Shown one piece after another: positions 1-7,126 of a stretch of 18,912 bases of DNA. The stretch comes from an uncultured Mucilaginibacter sp. (GTDB lineage: Bacteria > Bacteroidota > Bacteroidia > Sphingobacteriales > Sphingobacteriaceae), in NCBI RefSeq assembly GCF_946481715.1, contig NZ_CAMLOV010000112.1, positions 1 to 18,912 on the forward strand, in the 5' to 3' direction. The notes beneath the pieces are model-generated. The model searched no databases, was not told the origin of the DNA, and saw only the letters and a list, made by a program, of their open reading frames with translations. The translations under genes were made by a program, and so were the position numbers. Position 1 is the stretch's first letter, and each line of letters opens with the position of its first letter.

Positions 1-431
1 TTATCCATTACCACGTGGGTATAAAAGTGCTTTAAGTTGGGGTTATCCATCAGGTGCTGTTTAGAAAACAATTCAAAATGGTTCATGTCGCGGGTGTTTA
101 CAATCAGCACAAAATCGTAAGTGCCGGTTACATAATAGCACTGGGCAACTTCGGTGCAGTTTTGCATTTCGGTTTTAAATTTGTCTATAGCTTTCGAGCT
201 GCCCTCGTGCAGTATCACATCCACCACGCAGGTAATGCTAAAGCCTGCCGCCTTTGGCGAAATTACAGCAATATCCGCCTCAATATATTTTTCGGCCCGC
301 AACCGGGTTATCCTCCGCTGTATGGCGCTTTGGCTTAGGTTAACCACCTGGCTTAGCTCTTCGGTAGTAAGTTTATTATTTTTTTGCAGCTGCTGCAAAA
401 GCAGCGTATCAAAATTATCCAGTGTTTGCAT
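1..431 (-). CDS. Lrp/AsnC family transcriptional regulator, C-terminus cut by window edge
   Basis: The reverse strand from the ATG at 431 is open for 143 codons and runs off the left edge, so only the last few residues are missing (family length is about 150). Residues 22-45 form the Lrp-type helix-turn-helix, with the recognition-helix pattern LSQSAIQRRITRL. After a linker come the RAM (ligand-binding, oligomerising) domain residues, including VTGTYDFVLIV at about 101-111, where Lrp proteins carry a conserved G-x-YD. The family binds amino acids or related effectors and controls amino-acid metabolism as dimers to octamers. It is divergent from ridA and a PLP enzyme, a usual place for a local Lrp regulator of amino-acid catabolism. 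A perfect TAnnTTTG box lies about 58 bases upstream on this strand. The family call is firm; effector and targets are unknown. Confidence 0.9.
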   Translation of the reverse strand, partial: MQTLDNFDTLLLQQLQKNNKLTTEELSQVVNLSQSAIQRRITRLRAEKYIEADIAVISPKAAGFSITCVVDVILHEGSSKAIDKFKTEMQNCTEVAQCYYVTGTYDFVLIVNTRDMNHFELFSKQHLMDNPNLKHFYTHVVMD

Positions 432-484
432 ATTATTCCCGGCAATGGTAATTAATTGCACAATTTAACCTTTAAATGCGGGGA

Positions 485-525
485 TACGCAAAAATAATGC
501 TCCATAACGCCTATATTTTTGCATA
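485..525. promoter_or_regulatory. Mirrored divergent promoter boxes forming an 11/12 inverted repeat
   Basis: TACGCAAAAATA at 485-496 and TATTTTTGCATA at 514-525 are reverse complements except at one base, with a 17-base spacer. Each arm contains a perfect Bacteroidota -7 box: TATTTTTG at 514-521 on the plus strand (toward ridA, ATG at 539) and the same octamer at 489-496 on the minus strand (toward the Lrp gene, ATG at 431). No clear -33 TTG is visible for either. The element may be two promoters, an Lrp operator, or both. Confidence 0.5.
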
Positions 526-538
526 AACAATAAAAAAC

Positions 539-919
539 ATGAAATATATAACTGCAGAAGATGCGCCTAAGGCCCTTGGCCCTTATTCGCAAGCCGTAAG
601 AACGGGGAATTTACTGTACTGCTCGGGGCAAACACCCGTAGACCCGCTTACCATGAAAATAGCCGCCGGCACTATTGAAGACGAAACAAAAAGAGCAATA
701 GCAAACCTGGAGATAGTGTTGCAGGCCGCAGGGCTTACGCTGCAAAATGTTGTTAAGGTAAATGTGTTTTTAACAGATATGGAAATGTTTGCTGCCATGA
801 ACGGGGTTTACGCACAATGCTTTGGCACTAATAAGCCGGCAAGGAGTACCGTAGCTGTTAATGGCCTGCCAATGGGCGCCCGGGTAGAGATAGAATGCAT
901 AGCAGAATTTAACAATTAA
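539..919 (+). CDS. ridA: RidA family reactive imine/enamine deaminase
   Basis: The product is 126 residues, the normal RidA (YjgF/YER057c/UK114) length. It opens with the family pattern around AEDAPKALGPYSQAV, has CSGQTPVDP at 28-36, the FLTDMEMFAAMN stretch, and PARSTVAVNGLP with Arg102 in the position of E. coli RidA Arg105, which binds the substrate carboxylate. Glu119 in VEIECIA matches the catalytic-site glutamate. RidA is a cytosolic homotrimer that hydrolyses 2-aminoacrylate and related imines, by-products of PLP enzymes, to 2-keto acids and ammonia. It is followed after 11 bases by a class V PLP enzyme, so the two are very likely co-transcribed. A perfect TAnnTTTG box ends 17 bases before the ATG, giving a very short leader. 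The family call is firm; the physiological substrate here is inferred from the neighbour. Confidence 0.95.
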   Translation: MKYITAEDAPKALGPYSQAVRTGNLLYCSGQTPVDPLTMKIAAGTIEDETKRAIANLEIVLQAAGLTLQNVVKVNVFLTDMEMFAAMNGVYAQCFGTNKPARSTVAVNGLPMGARVEIECIAEFNN

Positions 920-930
920 ACGCAACCATC

Positions 931-2184
931 ATGAACAATACAAATATTACCCTCCCCCCAAATAGCATATTTTCGCTGGCCGAAATTCAACAGCTAAGGA
1001 CCGAAACAAAAGGCACGCAGCAAGTGATCCACCTGAATAATGCGGGTGCCGGCTTAATGCCCGATGTTGTTACCCAGGCGCAGCTCGCCCATATCAATCT
1101 CGAAGCAGAAATAGGCGGGTATGAAGCGTCGGCATACAAGGTAAACGAGATAAATTCATTTTATACCGAGGCAGCCCTGCTGTTTAACACCAAGCCAGCC
1201 AACATTGCCTTTACCGCCAGCGCAACAGATTCTTACACCCGCGCGCTTTCTTCTATCCCCTTTGCCCAGGGCGATATTATCCTTACGGATAACGACGATT
1301 TTGTATCGAACCAAATTCAATTCCTGTCCCTTCAAAAAAGATTTGGGGTAAAAATTGTGCACATTGATAATTCGCCGATTGGTGGCGTGGATCTTAACGA
1401 CCTGCAACAAAAGCTTAAAACATTGCAGCCAAAACTACTGGCCATTACCCACATACCTACCAACTCGGGCCTGGTGCAGCCCGTGGAGCAAATTGCTGCT
1501 ATTTATGCCGATTACCTGCAATTGCACCACGGCAAAACCTGGTATATATTGGATGCATGCCAGTCGGCCGGGCAAATGAAATTGGATGTGCAGCAACTTA
1601 AATGCGATTTTTTAAGTGTTACCGCCCGTAAATTTTTAAGGGGGCCACGCGGTACCGGGATACTTTATATAGCCGATAACGCGCTGGATGCCGGGCTGGA
1701 ACCCCTGTTTATTGATATGCGCGGTGCCGAATGGCAAAGCAAAGATACTTACCGGCAACAGCCCGGCGCTAAACGGTTTGAGGACTGGGAGTTTGCCTAC
1801 AGTACCGTAATAGGCACCAGCGCCGCTATTGCTTACTGCCGCAATATTGGCGAAGAACGGATATGGCAACAGGTGAAGCTTTTATCGGGCATACTTCGGG
1901 ATAAATTAAGTGGTATAGATGGGCTGAGGCTTTTAGATAAAGGGCCGCAACTGGCCAGCCTGGTCACCTTTACGGTACAGCACTCCGACCCGGTATTTAT
2001 TGTAAGCGAGTTGCTAAAACGTAAAATTAATGTGGTACCCAGTTACCGGGCATTCGGCGTAATTGATTTTGACGAGAAAGGCGTAAAATGGGCGGTAAGG
2101 GCATCGCCTCATTATTACAATACGCTGGATGAGTTGGAGATTTTCACCGAAAGTTTGCAGGAGATATTAAAAGCGGGCAGGTAA
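931..2184 (+). CDS. Class V aminotransferase-fold PLP enzyme (cysteine desulfurase/isopenicillin N epimerase-like)
   Basis: This 417-residue protein has the fold-type I class V pattern: LNNAG near 35-39, His174 in ITHIPTNSG stacking over the cofactor, Asp208 in YILDACQSAG binding the PLP pyridine nitrogen, Lys234 in TARKFLRGPRG as the Schiff-base lysine, and Arg390 in VRASPHYYNT as a likely substrate-carboxylate ligand. The RKFLRGPRGTG form resembles the isopenicillin N epimerase-like and ergothioneine-lyase-like branch rather than IscS/SufS, and no cysteine-bearing active-site loop of SufS type is obvious near the C-terminus. The reaction (C-S lyase, desulfurase, racemase or aminotransferase) cannot be told from sequence alone. 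Its position directly behind ridA, under a divergent Lrp regulator, suggests an amino-acid substrate whose beta-elimination releases an enamine. The enzyme is expected to be cytosolic. Confidence 0.85.
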   Translation: MNNTNITLPPNSIFSLAEIQQLRTETKGTQQVIHLNNAGAGLMPDVVTQAQLAHINLEAEIGGYEASAYKVNEINSFYTEAALLFNTKPANIAFTASATDSYTRALSSIPFAQGDIILTDNDDFVSNQIQFLSLQKRFGVKIVHIDNSPIGGVDLNDLQQKLKTLQPKLLAITHIPTNSGLVQPVEQIAAIYADYLQLHHGKTWYILDACQSAGQMKLDVQQLKCDFLSVTARKFLRGPRGTGILYIADNALDAGLEPLFIDMRGAEWQSKDTYRQQPGAKRFEDWEFAYSTVIGTSAAIAYCRNIGEERIWQQVKLLSGILRDKLSGIDGLRLLDKGPQLASLVTFTVQHSDPVFIVSELLKRKINVVPSYRAFGVIDFDEKGVKWAVRASPHYYNTLDELEIFTESLQEILKAGR

Positions 2185-2199
2185 AAAGCCCCCTCTAAA

Positions 2200-2218
2200 T
2201 CTCCCCCGGAAGGGGAGA
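2200..2218. repeat. GC-rich hairpin just after the PLP enzyme gene
   Basis: TCTCCCC (2200-2206) and GGGGAGA (2212-2218) are perfect 7-base arms around the loop CGGAA. The hairpin starts 16 bases after the stop codon and is followed by CTTT only, so it is at best a weak terminator. From memory, similar CCCCCTCTAAATCTCCCC hairpins are scattered in Sphingobacteriaceae intergenic regions; this was not checked here. Confidence 0.5.
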
Positions 2219-2246
2219 CTTTAGCTTCGTCGCCTCGTTTTTTTAA

Positions 2247-2340
2247 GTCCTACCACCGGTCCTGCCGGCAGGTAGGTTTATTCCATGCTGGCTTCCGTCC
2301 TCGCAGGATATTTCGATAGCAGACCCTGCGCATGTAGGAC
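2247..2340. repeat. Nested inverted repeats able to fold as a branched structure
   Basis: GTCCTAC (2247-2253) pairs with GTAGGAC (2334-2340). Inside lie the 12-base palindrome CCTGCCGGCAGG (2261-2272) and a hairpin with arms CGCAGG (2302-2307) and CCTGCG (2325-2330). The whole can fold as a closing stem with two side hairpins. This gene-free stretch (2185-2475) has no convincing open frame. It is probably a dispersed repeat; a structured RNA is possible. Confidence 0.4.
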
Positions 2341-2373
2341 AAGTCGGGGAATATGCTTTTACAACCGGGGTAA

Positions 2374-2381
2374 TAAATTTG
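2374..2381 (+). promoter_or_regulatory. Candidate -7 box for the SDR gene
   Basis: TAAATTTG fits the Bacteroidota -7 consensus TAnnTTTG exactly and would give a leader of roughly 88 bases before the ATG at 2476. No -33 TTG is visible at the usual distance. The sequence directly before the ATG is AT-rich with no Shine-Dalgarno match. Confidence 0.3.
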
Positions 2382-2475
2382 CTTTCTCATTTTGGCTACA
2401 CATACCCTCAATTAGGCAACAGCCATAAATTCCTGCCTGCGCACCTTTGTTGTGTTAATTAAAATATAAATTTAT

Positions 2476-3324
2476 ATGGCACATCAACAGGAAAATGATA
2501 AGGGGGTTAAAGTTTGGTTCATTACGGGCGCTTCGCGCGGATTTGGGCGTGTTTGGGCCGAGGCCGCGCTAAAACGTGGCGATAAAGTTGCAGCCACCGC
2601 ACGTAGGCCGGATAGCCTTGCGGAACTAAAAGAAAAGTACGCCGAAAACGTGCTAACGCTGCAACTGGACGTTACCGATCACGAACAAGTAAGGGCGGTC
2701 GTGGAGCAGGCGCACGCCCACTTTGGCAGGCTGGATATCGTACTGAACAATGCGGGTTATTCGCTGGTGGGCACCATTGAGGAAGCCGGCGTAGCCGATG
2801 TACGCGCGCTTTACGAAACCAATATTTTTGGCACACTGGCCGTGATACAAGCGGCTTTACCCCTGCTGCGTAAACAGGGTGGCGGCCATATCCTGGGCAC
2901 ATCCAGCGGCCTTGGGCATGTAGTACTACCGGTTATTGGGTACTACTGCTCTTCTAAATGGGCTTTCGAGGCTATCCACGAAAGCCTTGCCGCAGAGGTA
3001 AAAGCTTTTGGCATTAAAGTAACTATAATAGAGCCGGGTGCTTATGCCACCGAATTTGGGAGCCCCGAGTCGTTAAAATTTGCCGAGGGGATGAATATCT
3101 ACACCGATTTAAAAAGGGATTTTGCAGCTGGTTTGCAGGATATGCAACGGGGCGACCCGGATGCTACGCCGCAGGCGCTGTTCCAGATTGTAGATGCCGA
3201 AAACCCTCCTTTGCGGTTTAACCTTGGCAGCCACAACCTTCCCTGGGTGCGAAGTGCTTATGCCGAGCGGCTGGCTACCTGGGAGGCCTGGCAGGAGGTG
3301 TCGGAGTCGGCGCAGGGCAATTAG
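2476..3324 (+). CDS. Classical short-chain dehydrogenase/reductase (SDR)
   Basis: The 282-residue product is a Rossmann-fold NAD(P)-dependent oxidoreductase. It carries the cofactor motif TGASRGFG (17-24), an acidic LDVTD (64-68), NNAG (91-94), the catalytic serine region GTSSG (141-145), the catalytic pair Tyr157 and Lys161 in YYCSSK, and PG at 187-188. The basic ATARR at 40-44, after the second strand, suggests NADP(H) preference. SDR enzymes of this classical type reduce or oxidise carbonyl and hydroxyl groups on small molecules in the cytosol; the substrate cannot be read from sequence. An AraC-type regulator follows 75 bases downstream on the same strand. Such SDR and AraC pairs are common in Bacteroidota and suggest that the regulator controls this enzyme. 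The 35-residue tail beyond the fold is normal for SDRs of this size. Confidence 0.93.
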   Translation: MAHQQENDKGVKVWFITGASRGFGRVWAEAALKRGDKVAATARRPDSLAELKEKYAENVLTLQLDVTDHEQVRAVVEQAHAHFGRLDIVLNNAGYSLVGTIEEAGVADVRALYETNIFGTLAVIQAALPLLRKQGGGHILGTSSGLGHVVLPVIGYYCSSKWAFEAIHESLAAEVKAFGIKVTIIEPGAYATEFGSPESLKFAEGMNIYTDLKRDFAAGLQDMQRGDPDATPQALFQIVDAENPPLRFNLGSHNLPWVRSAYAERLATWEAWQEVSESAQGN

Positions 3325-3350
3325 GTAATTTATAGGTAAAGAATAAAACG

Positions 3351-3381
3351 ATAACCGGTAATTGAAAAGATTATCGGTTAT
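3351..3381. promoter_or_regulatory. Inverted repeat between the SDR and AraC genes
   Basis: ATAACCGGTAAT (3351-3362) and ATTATCGGTTAT (3370-3381) are 12-base arms with a 7-base loop. The only mismatch in DNA becomes a G-U pair in RNA, so the transcript can form a full hairpin. It is followed by TATTGTATT rather than a solid T-run, so a terminator is only partly supported. The position, 18 bases before the AraC start, also suits an operator. Confidence 0.45.
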
Positions 3382-3399
3382 TATTGTATTGAAATCAGC

Positions 3400-4323
3400 A
3401 TGAAAAAAGAAGATAACGGCCAACCGAATTTTCAATCGTTAACGGAGATACACCGGGCCTTTGGCTTACCCAAGCCCCTTCACCCGCTTATTAGTTTAAT
3501 AGATGGGGCAAGCAACCAACTGGTTGTGCCCTGCTTGCCGCAACCACATGTGCTCAACTTTTATAAAATATCATACAAACCACAACGCAGCGGCAAGTTA
3601 AAATACGGCCAGCATTATTACGATTTTGATGAAGGCGGGCTGATGTTTGCAGCGCCCAACCAGGTGATAGGCGCCAACCACAGCAACCAGCCCGGCGAGT
3701 GCTCGTTGTATACCCTATTGATACATCCCGATTTTTTGTGGAGCTATCCGCTGGCAAAAAAGATAAAACAGTATGGCTTCTTCTCTTACTCAACAAACGA
3801 GGCGCTGCATCTGTCAGACAAGGAGAAGGCAACCATCATATCTATTTTTAAAAATATTGAAGAGGAACTAAACAGCAGCATTGACGACTTTAGCCAGGAT
3901 GTGATCATTTCGCAGGTAGAGCTATTACTAACTTACGCCAACCGTTTTTATAAGCGCCAGTTTATTACCCGCAAGGCCGTAAGTAACCATCTGCTGCAAA
4001 GGCTGGAAGACATTTTGGATGAGTATTTTGGCAGCGACAAGTCCTTAACCGAGGGTATCCCCACGGTGCATTACCTGGCCGATAAGCTGAATATTTCGCC
4101 AAGTTATTTAAGCGATATGCTGCGCTCGCTCACCGGGCAAAACGCACAGCAGTTAATACATCATAAACTGATAGAAAAGGCGAAGGAGAAGTTATCCACC
4201 AGCAACTTATCGGTAAGCGAGGTAGCTTACAAACTCGGCTTTGAGCACCCTCAATCTTTCAACAAACTGTTCAAGGCAAAAACCAACCTTTCGCCATTGG
4301 CGTTCAGGCGGTCGTTTAATTGA
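3400..4323 (+). CDS. AraC family transcriptional regulator
   Basis: The protein is 307 residues. The N-terminal 190 residues resemble the cupin-like sensing half of AraC regulators (FYKISYK, then FAAPNQVIGANH near 83-94). The C-terminal 85 residues form the two-helix-turn-helix AraC DNA-binding domain. The first HTH is about 223-242 (YLADKLNISPSYLSDMLR). The second is about 271-295, with the family signature region VAYKLGFEHPQSFNKLFK and LSPLAFR. It acts in the cytosol as a DNA-binding regulator with an unknown effector. It follows the SDR gene on the same strand and may act on the inverted repeat just upstream of its own start. Stop codon and domain layout are complete. The ATG at 3400 has no Shine-Dalgarno, as is usual in this phylum. 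Confidence 0.93.
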   Translation: MKKEDNGQPNFQSLTEIHRAFGLPKPLHPLISLIDGASNQLVVPCLPQPHVLNFYKISYKPQRSGKLKYGQHYYDFDEGGLMFAAPNQVIGANHSNQPGECSLYTLLIHPDFLWSYPLAKKIKQYGFFSYSTNEALHLSDKEKATIISIFKNIEEELNSSIDDFSQDVIISQVELLLTYANRFYKRQFITRKAVSNHLLQRLEDILDEYFGSDKSLTEGIPTVHYLADKLNISPSYLSDMLRSLTGQNAQQLIHHKLIEKAKEKLSTSNLSVSEVAYKLGFEHPQSFNKLFKAKTNLSPLAFRRSFN

Positions 4324-4332
4324 TGGCTGTAA

Positions 4333-4358
4333 ACGGCCGTCCTTCCCGTCTCCGCAGG
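4333..4358. repeat. Palindrome plus a 12-mer shared with the element at 7152-7163
   Basis: Just after the AraC stop codon lies ACGGCCGT (4333-4340, palindromic) followed by CGTCTCCGCAGG (4347-4358). That 12-mer recurs in inverted orientation at 7152-7163, also just after a gene. It looks like a partial member of an intergenic repeat family. Confidence 0.4.
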
Positions 4359-4432
4359 TATTTTACATTTATTGATTTTGTTATGGATTTTATGCCCAAA
4401 TTGCATCATAGCCATATAACCTTATTAATAGC

Positions 4433-5497
4433 ATGAAAAAGCACCTGTTGTTAACCTTCATTTTAAGCGCAACCCTATATTGCACCTGCGCTTACGCACA
4501 AACTGCCAAAGAAACGGCACTGGAAAAAGCAAAAAACGGCGTTAAGCTTGGCGACGAGGACAAGTTTGAGGAAGCGCTGAAGCTGTTGGATGAGGCACAA
4601 AAACTCGATCCGGACAACGTTACCTATCCTTACGAGATCACCTACATTTATTACAGGCAGGAAAAATACCAGGCCGTGATTGATGTGTTGGAAAAACTAA
4701 AGGAACGGCAGGGCAGCTACGACCGCATTTACCAGCTTTTGGGCAACAGTTACGATAATTTAAAGCAAAGCAATAAAGCCATTGCCATTTATGAGGAGGG
4801 GCTAAAAAAGTTCCCGCGCTCCGGTCCGCTGTATTTGGAGCGCGGTATAATGCCACTGATACAAAAGGATTACAACGGCGCATTGAACTATTTTGAGAAG
4901 GGCATAGAGCTTGCGCCGGAGTTTTCGTCCAATTACTACCGGGCAGCAACGCTATATTTAGATTCGGAGGACTCGATGTGGGGCATGATCTACGGCGAGT
5001 TATTTATGAACCTCGAACGCAACAGCGAGCGCACACGCGAAATGAGCAAACTATTGTATGATAACTACAAAGCCCGGATAAAATTCCTGACACCAAATAA
5101 AGCAATGGCTACCTTTAGTAAAAACAACGTGATGACGCTTAATGGAAAATTACCATACAGCCTAATTTACGAACCGACCCTGCTGATTGGGCTTGGTGAC
5201 GAAAAAAGCATCGACCTGAACTCGCTCGACAGGATACGGCAGGGCTTTTTAAAGTTTTACCTGCGCCAGGGTTTTGATAAAAAATACCCAAATGCATTGT
5301 TTGATTATCAAAACCAAATACTGCAAGCCGGGCATATGGAAGCCTACAACCATTGGTTGCTAATGATGGGCGACGAACCTGCTTTTAATACTTGGATGGA
5401 AGCCAATAAAACGAAATGGGATGCATTTGTAAAGTGGTACCTGGCTAACCCGTTAAAACTTAATGATACCCATAAGTTTTACCGGATGCAGTATTAA
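4433..5497 (+). CDS. Exported tetratricopeptide-repeat protein
   Basis: This 354-residue protein begins with a Sec signal peptide: Lys-Lys, a hydrophobic run to about residue 18, then AYA before Gln23 as a likely signal peptidase I site. There is no lipobox in the right place, although Cys17 and Cys19 lie near the end of the signal. Residues 27-164 hold about four TPR units, with recurring patterns such as FEEALKLLDEAQKLDPDN and YNGALNYFEKGIELAPEF. The remaining 190 residues are not repetitive and I do not recognise them. The protein should sit in the periplasm or be attached to the outer membrane, where TPR proteins act as scaffolds. Neither neighbour hints at a partner. A near-match to the -7 box (TGATTTTG, 4373-4380) lies 52 bases upstream. 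Confidence 0.85.
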   Translation: MKKHLLLTFILSATLYCTCAYAQTAKETALEKAKNGVKLGDEDKFEEALKLLDEAQKLDPDNVTYPYEITYIYYRQEKYQAVIDVLEKLKERQGSYDRIYQLLGNSYDNLKQSNKAIAIYEEGLKKFPRSGPLYLERGIMPLIQKDYNGALNYFEKGIELAPEFSSNYYRAATLYLDSEDSMWGMIYGELFMNLERNSERTREMSKLLYDNYKARIKFLTPNKAMATFSKNNVMTLNGKLPYSLIYEPTLLIGLGDEKSIDLNSLDRIRQGFLKFYLRQGFDKKYPNALFDYQNQILQAGHMEAYNHWLLMMGDEPAFNTWMEANKTKWDAFVKWYLANPLKLNDTHKFYRMQY

Positions 5498-5535
5498 CGG
5501 CCAGTCACCAATGCGGTGCACTTACCGCCGTCGCA

Positions 5536-5556
5536 GGGCCTTTTGATAGAAGGCCC
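5536..5556. terminator. Hairpin between convergent genes, possible bidirectional terminator
   Basis: GGGCCTT (5536-5542) and AAGGCCC (5550-5556) are perfect arms around a 7-base loop, 38 bases after the TPR stop and 22 bases beyond the end of the convergent HxlR gene. On the plus strand CGCCGTTTT follows, a short T-run. The flanking GTCGCAGGG resembles the repeats at 2302 and 7127, so it may also belong to that family. Confidence 0.45.
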
Positions 5557-5578
5557 CGCCGTTTTAGGCCGTACTCCC

Positions 5579-5980
5579 TTATCTATTTCCGGCGGCGCTT
5601 CTCTCAAATGTTGGCTGAATCCGCACCTCGTACGGGATGTTTTTTTTGCCCCACGTACAAAGATCGTGCATAATGTTTGCCAGTTCCAGTCCGCTGGCCG
5701 TGATGCGATATTCTACCCTTAAAGGCACCTCGTTAAAAATTTCTTTTTCAATCAATTCCGCTTTTACCAGTTCAGTTAAAACGTTTGCTAATACGTTATC
5801 AGAAATGCCATTCAGTATTTCTTTAAGCTTAGAAAACCGGGGTACACCACGCCCGATGAGCACCAACACTTCTGATACCCATCTTTTACCAATCATCCGT
5901 AATACCTTATTCAAAGTACAACGGTCATCCAGGTAATGTTCATTTAGCGTGTTTGTTGAATTTAACTTTTTGGTGCTCAT
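5579..5980 (-). CDS. HxlR family winged-helix regulator, possible thiol redox sensor
   Basis: From the ATG at 5980 the product is 133 residues; a GTG two codons upstream (5986) is possible but less likely. The HxlR pattern is clear: DRCTLNKVLRMIGKRW at 19-34, then RFSKLKEILNGISDNVLANVL (the recognition helix region) and the wing with RVEYRITASG at 88-97. Cys21 sits where YodB and QorR of Bacillus and Corynebacterium carry their redox-sensing cysteine, and Cys108 in MHDLCTWG is in the region of YodB's C-terminal cysteines. Those proteins repress divergent quinone or azo reductases and are released by quinones or diamide. Here too the divergent neighbour is a quinone-oxidoreductase-like enzyme, which suggests the same logic. 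The family is firm, the redox role inferred. Confidence 0.9.
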   Translation of the reverse strand: MSTKKLNSTNTLNEHYLDDRCTLNKVLRMIGKRWVSEVLVLIGRGVPRFSKLKEILNGISDNVLANVLTELVKAELIEKEIFNEVPLRVEYRITASGLELANIMHDLCTWGKKNIPYEVRIQPTFERSAAGNR

Positions 5981-6042
5981 ACTCACTTATTTATTAGTTA
6001 CTCATAACGGGCGCGGCGCTGCGTTTGCGTTACAGCATGCCC

Positions 6043-6050
6043 TACTTTTG
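6043..6050 (+). promoter_or_regulatory. -7 box of the MDR oxidoreductase promoter
   Basis: TACTTTTG is an exact TAnnTTTG match 27 bases before the ATG at 6078. A TTTG at 6024-6027 could be the -33 element, although the 15-base spacing is shorter than the usual 19 or so. The box lies in the HxlR/MDR divergent region, where a regulator could cover it. Confidence 0.5.
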
Positions 6051-6077
6051 TGCGGTAAAAATAAACGAATACTAAAT

Positions 6078-7094
6078 ATGAAAACGTACCAGGTTACCGA
6101 AAACTATAGCATCGCCTCGCTTAAAGTTGTCGAAAAAGATATACCAAAGCTATTGCCGCACCAGGTGCTGGTTAAAATAGAGGCCGCATCGCTAAACTTT
6201 AGGGATTTGTTGGTGGTGAAGGGCATAAATAACTGGAAACCACCGGTCGGCAGGATACCTGTATCAGACGGTGTAGGCACCATTGCAGCGGTTGGCGAAG
6301 AAGTACAGTCGCTGGTTGTAAATGACCGCGTTGCAGGGCTGTTTTTGCCCAATTGGATAGAAGGGAAACTAACAACCGAAAAACTGGCCAACCCGCTGGG
6401 TGGTAAAGTGTACGATGGCGTTTTGCAGGAGTATGTGGTGTTTAACGAGCAAGCCGTGATAAAAGTTCCTGCATTTTTAAGTAGCGAAGCCGCAGCTACC
6501 TTACCCTGTGCTGCACTTACCGCCTGGCATGGATTAATTGAAAAAGGCAACGTAGGCCCCGGGGATACTATTCTGATACAAGGTACGGGCGGGGTATCGT
6601 TATTTTCGATGCAGTTTGCCTTAATGAGCGGCGCGGAAGTTATCCTTTTATCCGGCAGCGACGAAAAATTGGGCCTTGCCAAAAAAATGGGGGCTCAGCA
6701 CCTCATCAATTATAAAGCTACGCCGAAATGGGAAGGCAAGGTTATGGATATTACCAACGGCAAAGGCGTGGCCCATGTAGTTGAAGTTGTAGGGGGTAGC
6801 CATATTAACCGGTCGATAGATGTGGTAGCGCTGGATGGTACAATATCTGTTATTGGGTTGATCGATGGCTTTGCTGGCAATATCAACACGGTGGACATCA
6901 TGTCGAAACAAATAAAGCTGCAAGGCATACAAGTTGGTTCGAAGGAGATGTTTTACAGGATGAATGCGGCAATCGGGCTTAACCGGATGCAGCCTGTTGT
7001 AGATAAAGTTTACCCTTTTGATGAAGCACGCGAAGCATTAACCGCCCTTGAAAACGGAACGCACTTCGGGAAGATAAGCCTCAGTTTTCAATAA
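6078..7094 (+). CDS. Zinc-free MDR family NAD(P)H quinone oxidoreductase/alcohol dehydrogenase-like enzyme
   Basis: From the ATG at 6078 the product is 338 residues, typical of the MDR superfamily; the same frame is open further upstream but only through the promoter region. The GroES-like half includes SLNFRDLLVVKG (38-49), where the zinc-binding cysteine of true alcohol dehydrogenases is replaced by Asn-Phe-Arg-Asp, as in quinone oxidoreductases. The structural-zinc cysteines are also missing. The Rossmann half has GTGGVSLFSMQFA (169-181) for NAD(P)H binding. Such enzymes reduce quinones, enones or related electrophiles in the cytosol. It is divergent from an HxlR regulator with candidate redox cysteines, which fits an electrophile-inducible detoxification gene. 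The true substrate is not deducible. Confidence 0.9.
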   Translation: MKTYQVTENYSIASLKVVEKDIPKLLPHQVLVKIEAASLNFRDLLVVKGINNWKPPVGRIPVSDGVGTIAAVGEEVQSLVVNDRVAGLFLPNWIEGKLTTEKLANPLGGKVYDGVLQEYVVFNEQAVIKVPAFLSSEAAATLPCAALTAWHGLIEKGNVGPGDTILIQGTGGVSLFSMQFALMSGAEVILLSGSDEKLGLAKKMGAQHLINYKATPKWEGKVMDITNGKGVAHVVEVVGGSHINRSIDVVALDGTISVIGLIDGFAGNINTVDIMSKQIKLQGIQVGSKEMFYRMNAAIGLNRMQPVVDKVYPFDEAREALTALENGTHFGKISLSFQ

Positions 7095-7126
7095 ATAAAG
7101 CGCATGCAGTAGCAGGGATCCTGGTG

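Noticed and set aside
5949..6077. In-frame extension of the MDR protein upstream of 6078
   Set aside because: The extra 43 residues would run through the divergent promoter region and its exact -7 box, and the protein from 6078 already begins at the normal MDR N-terminus.
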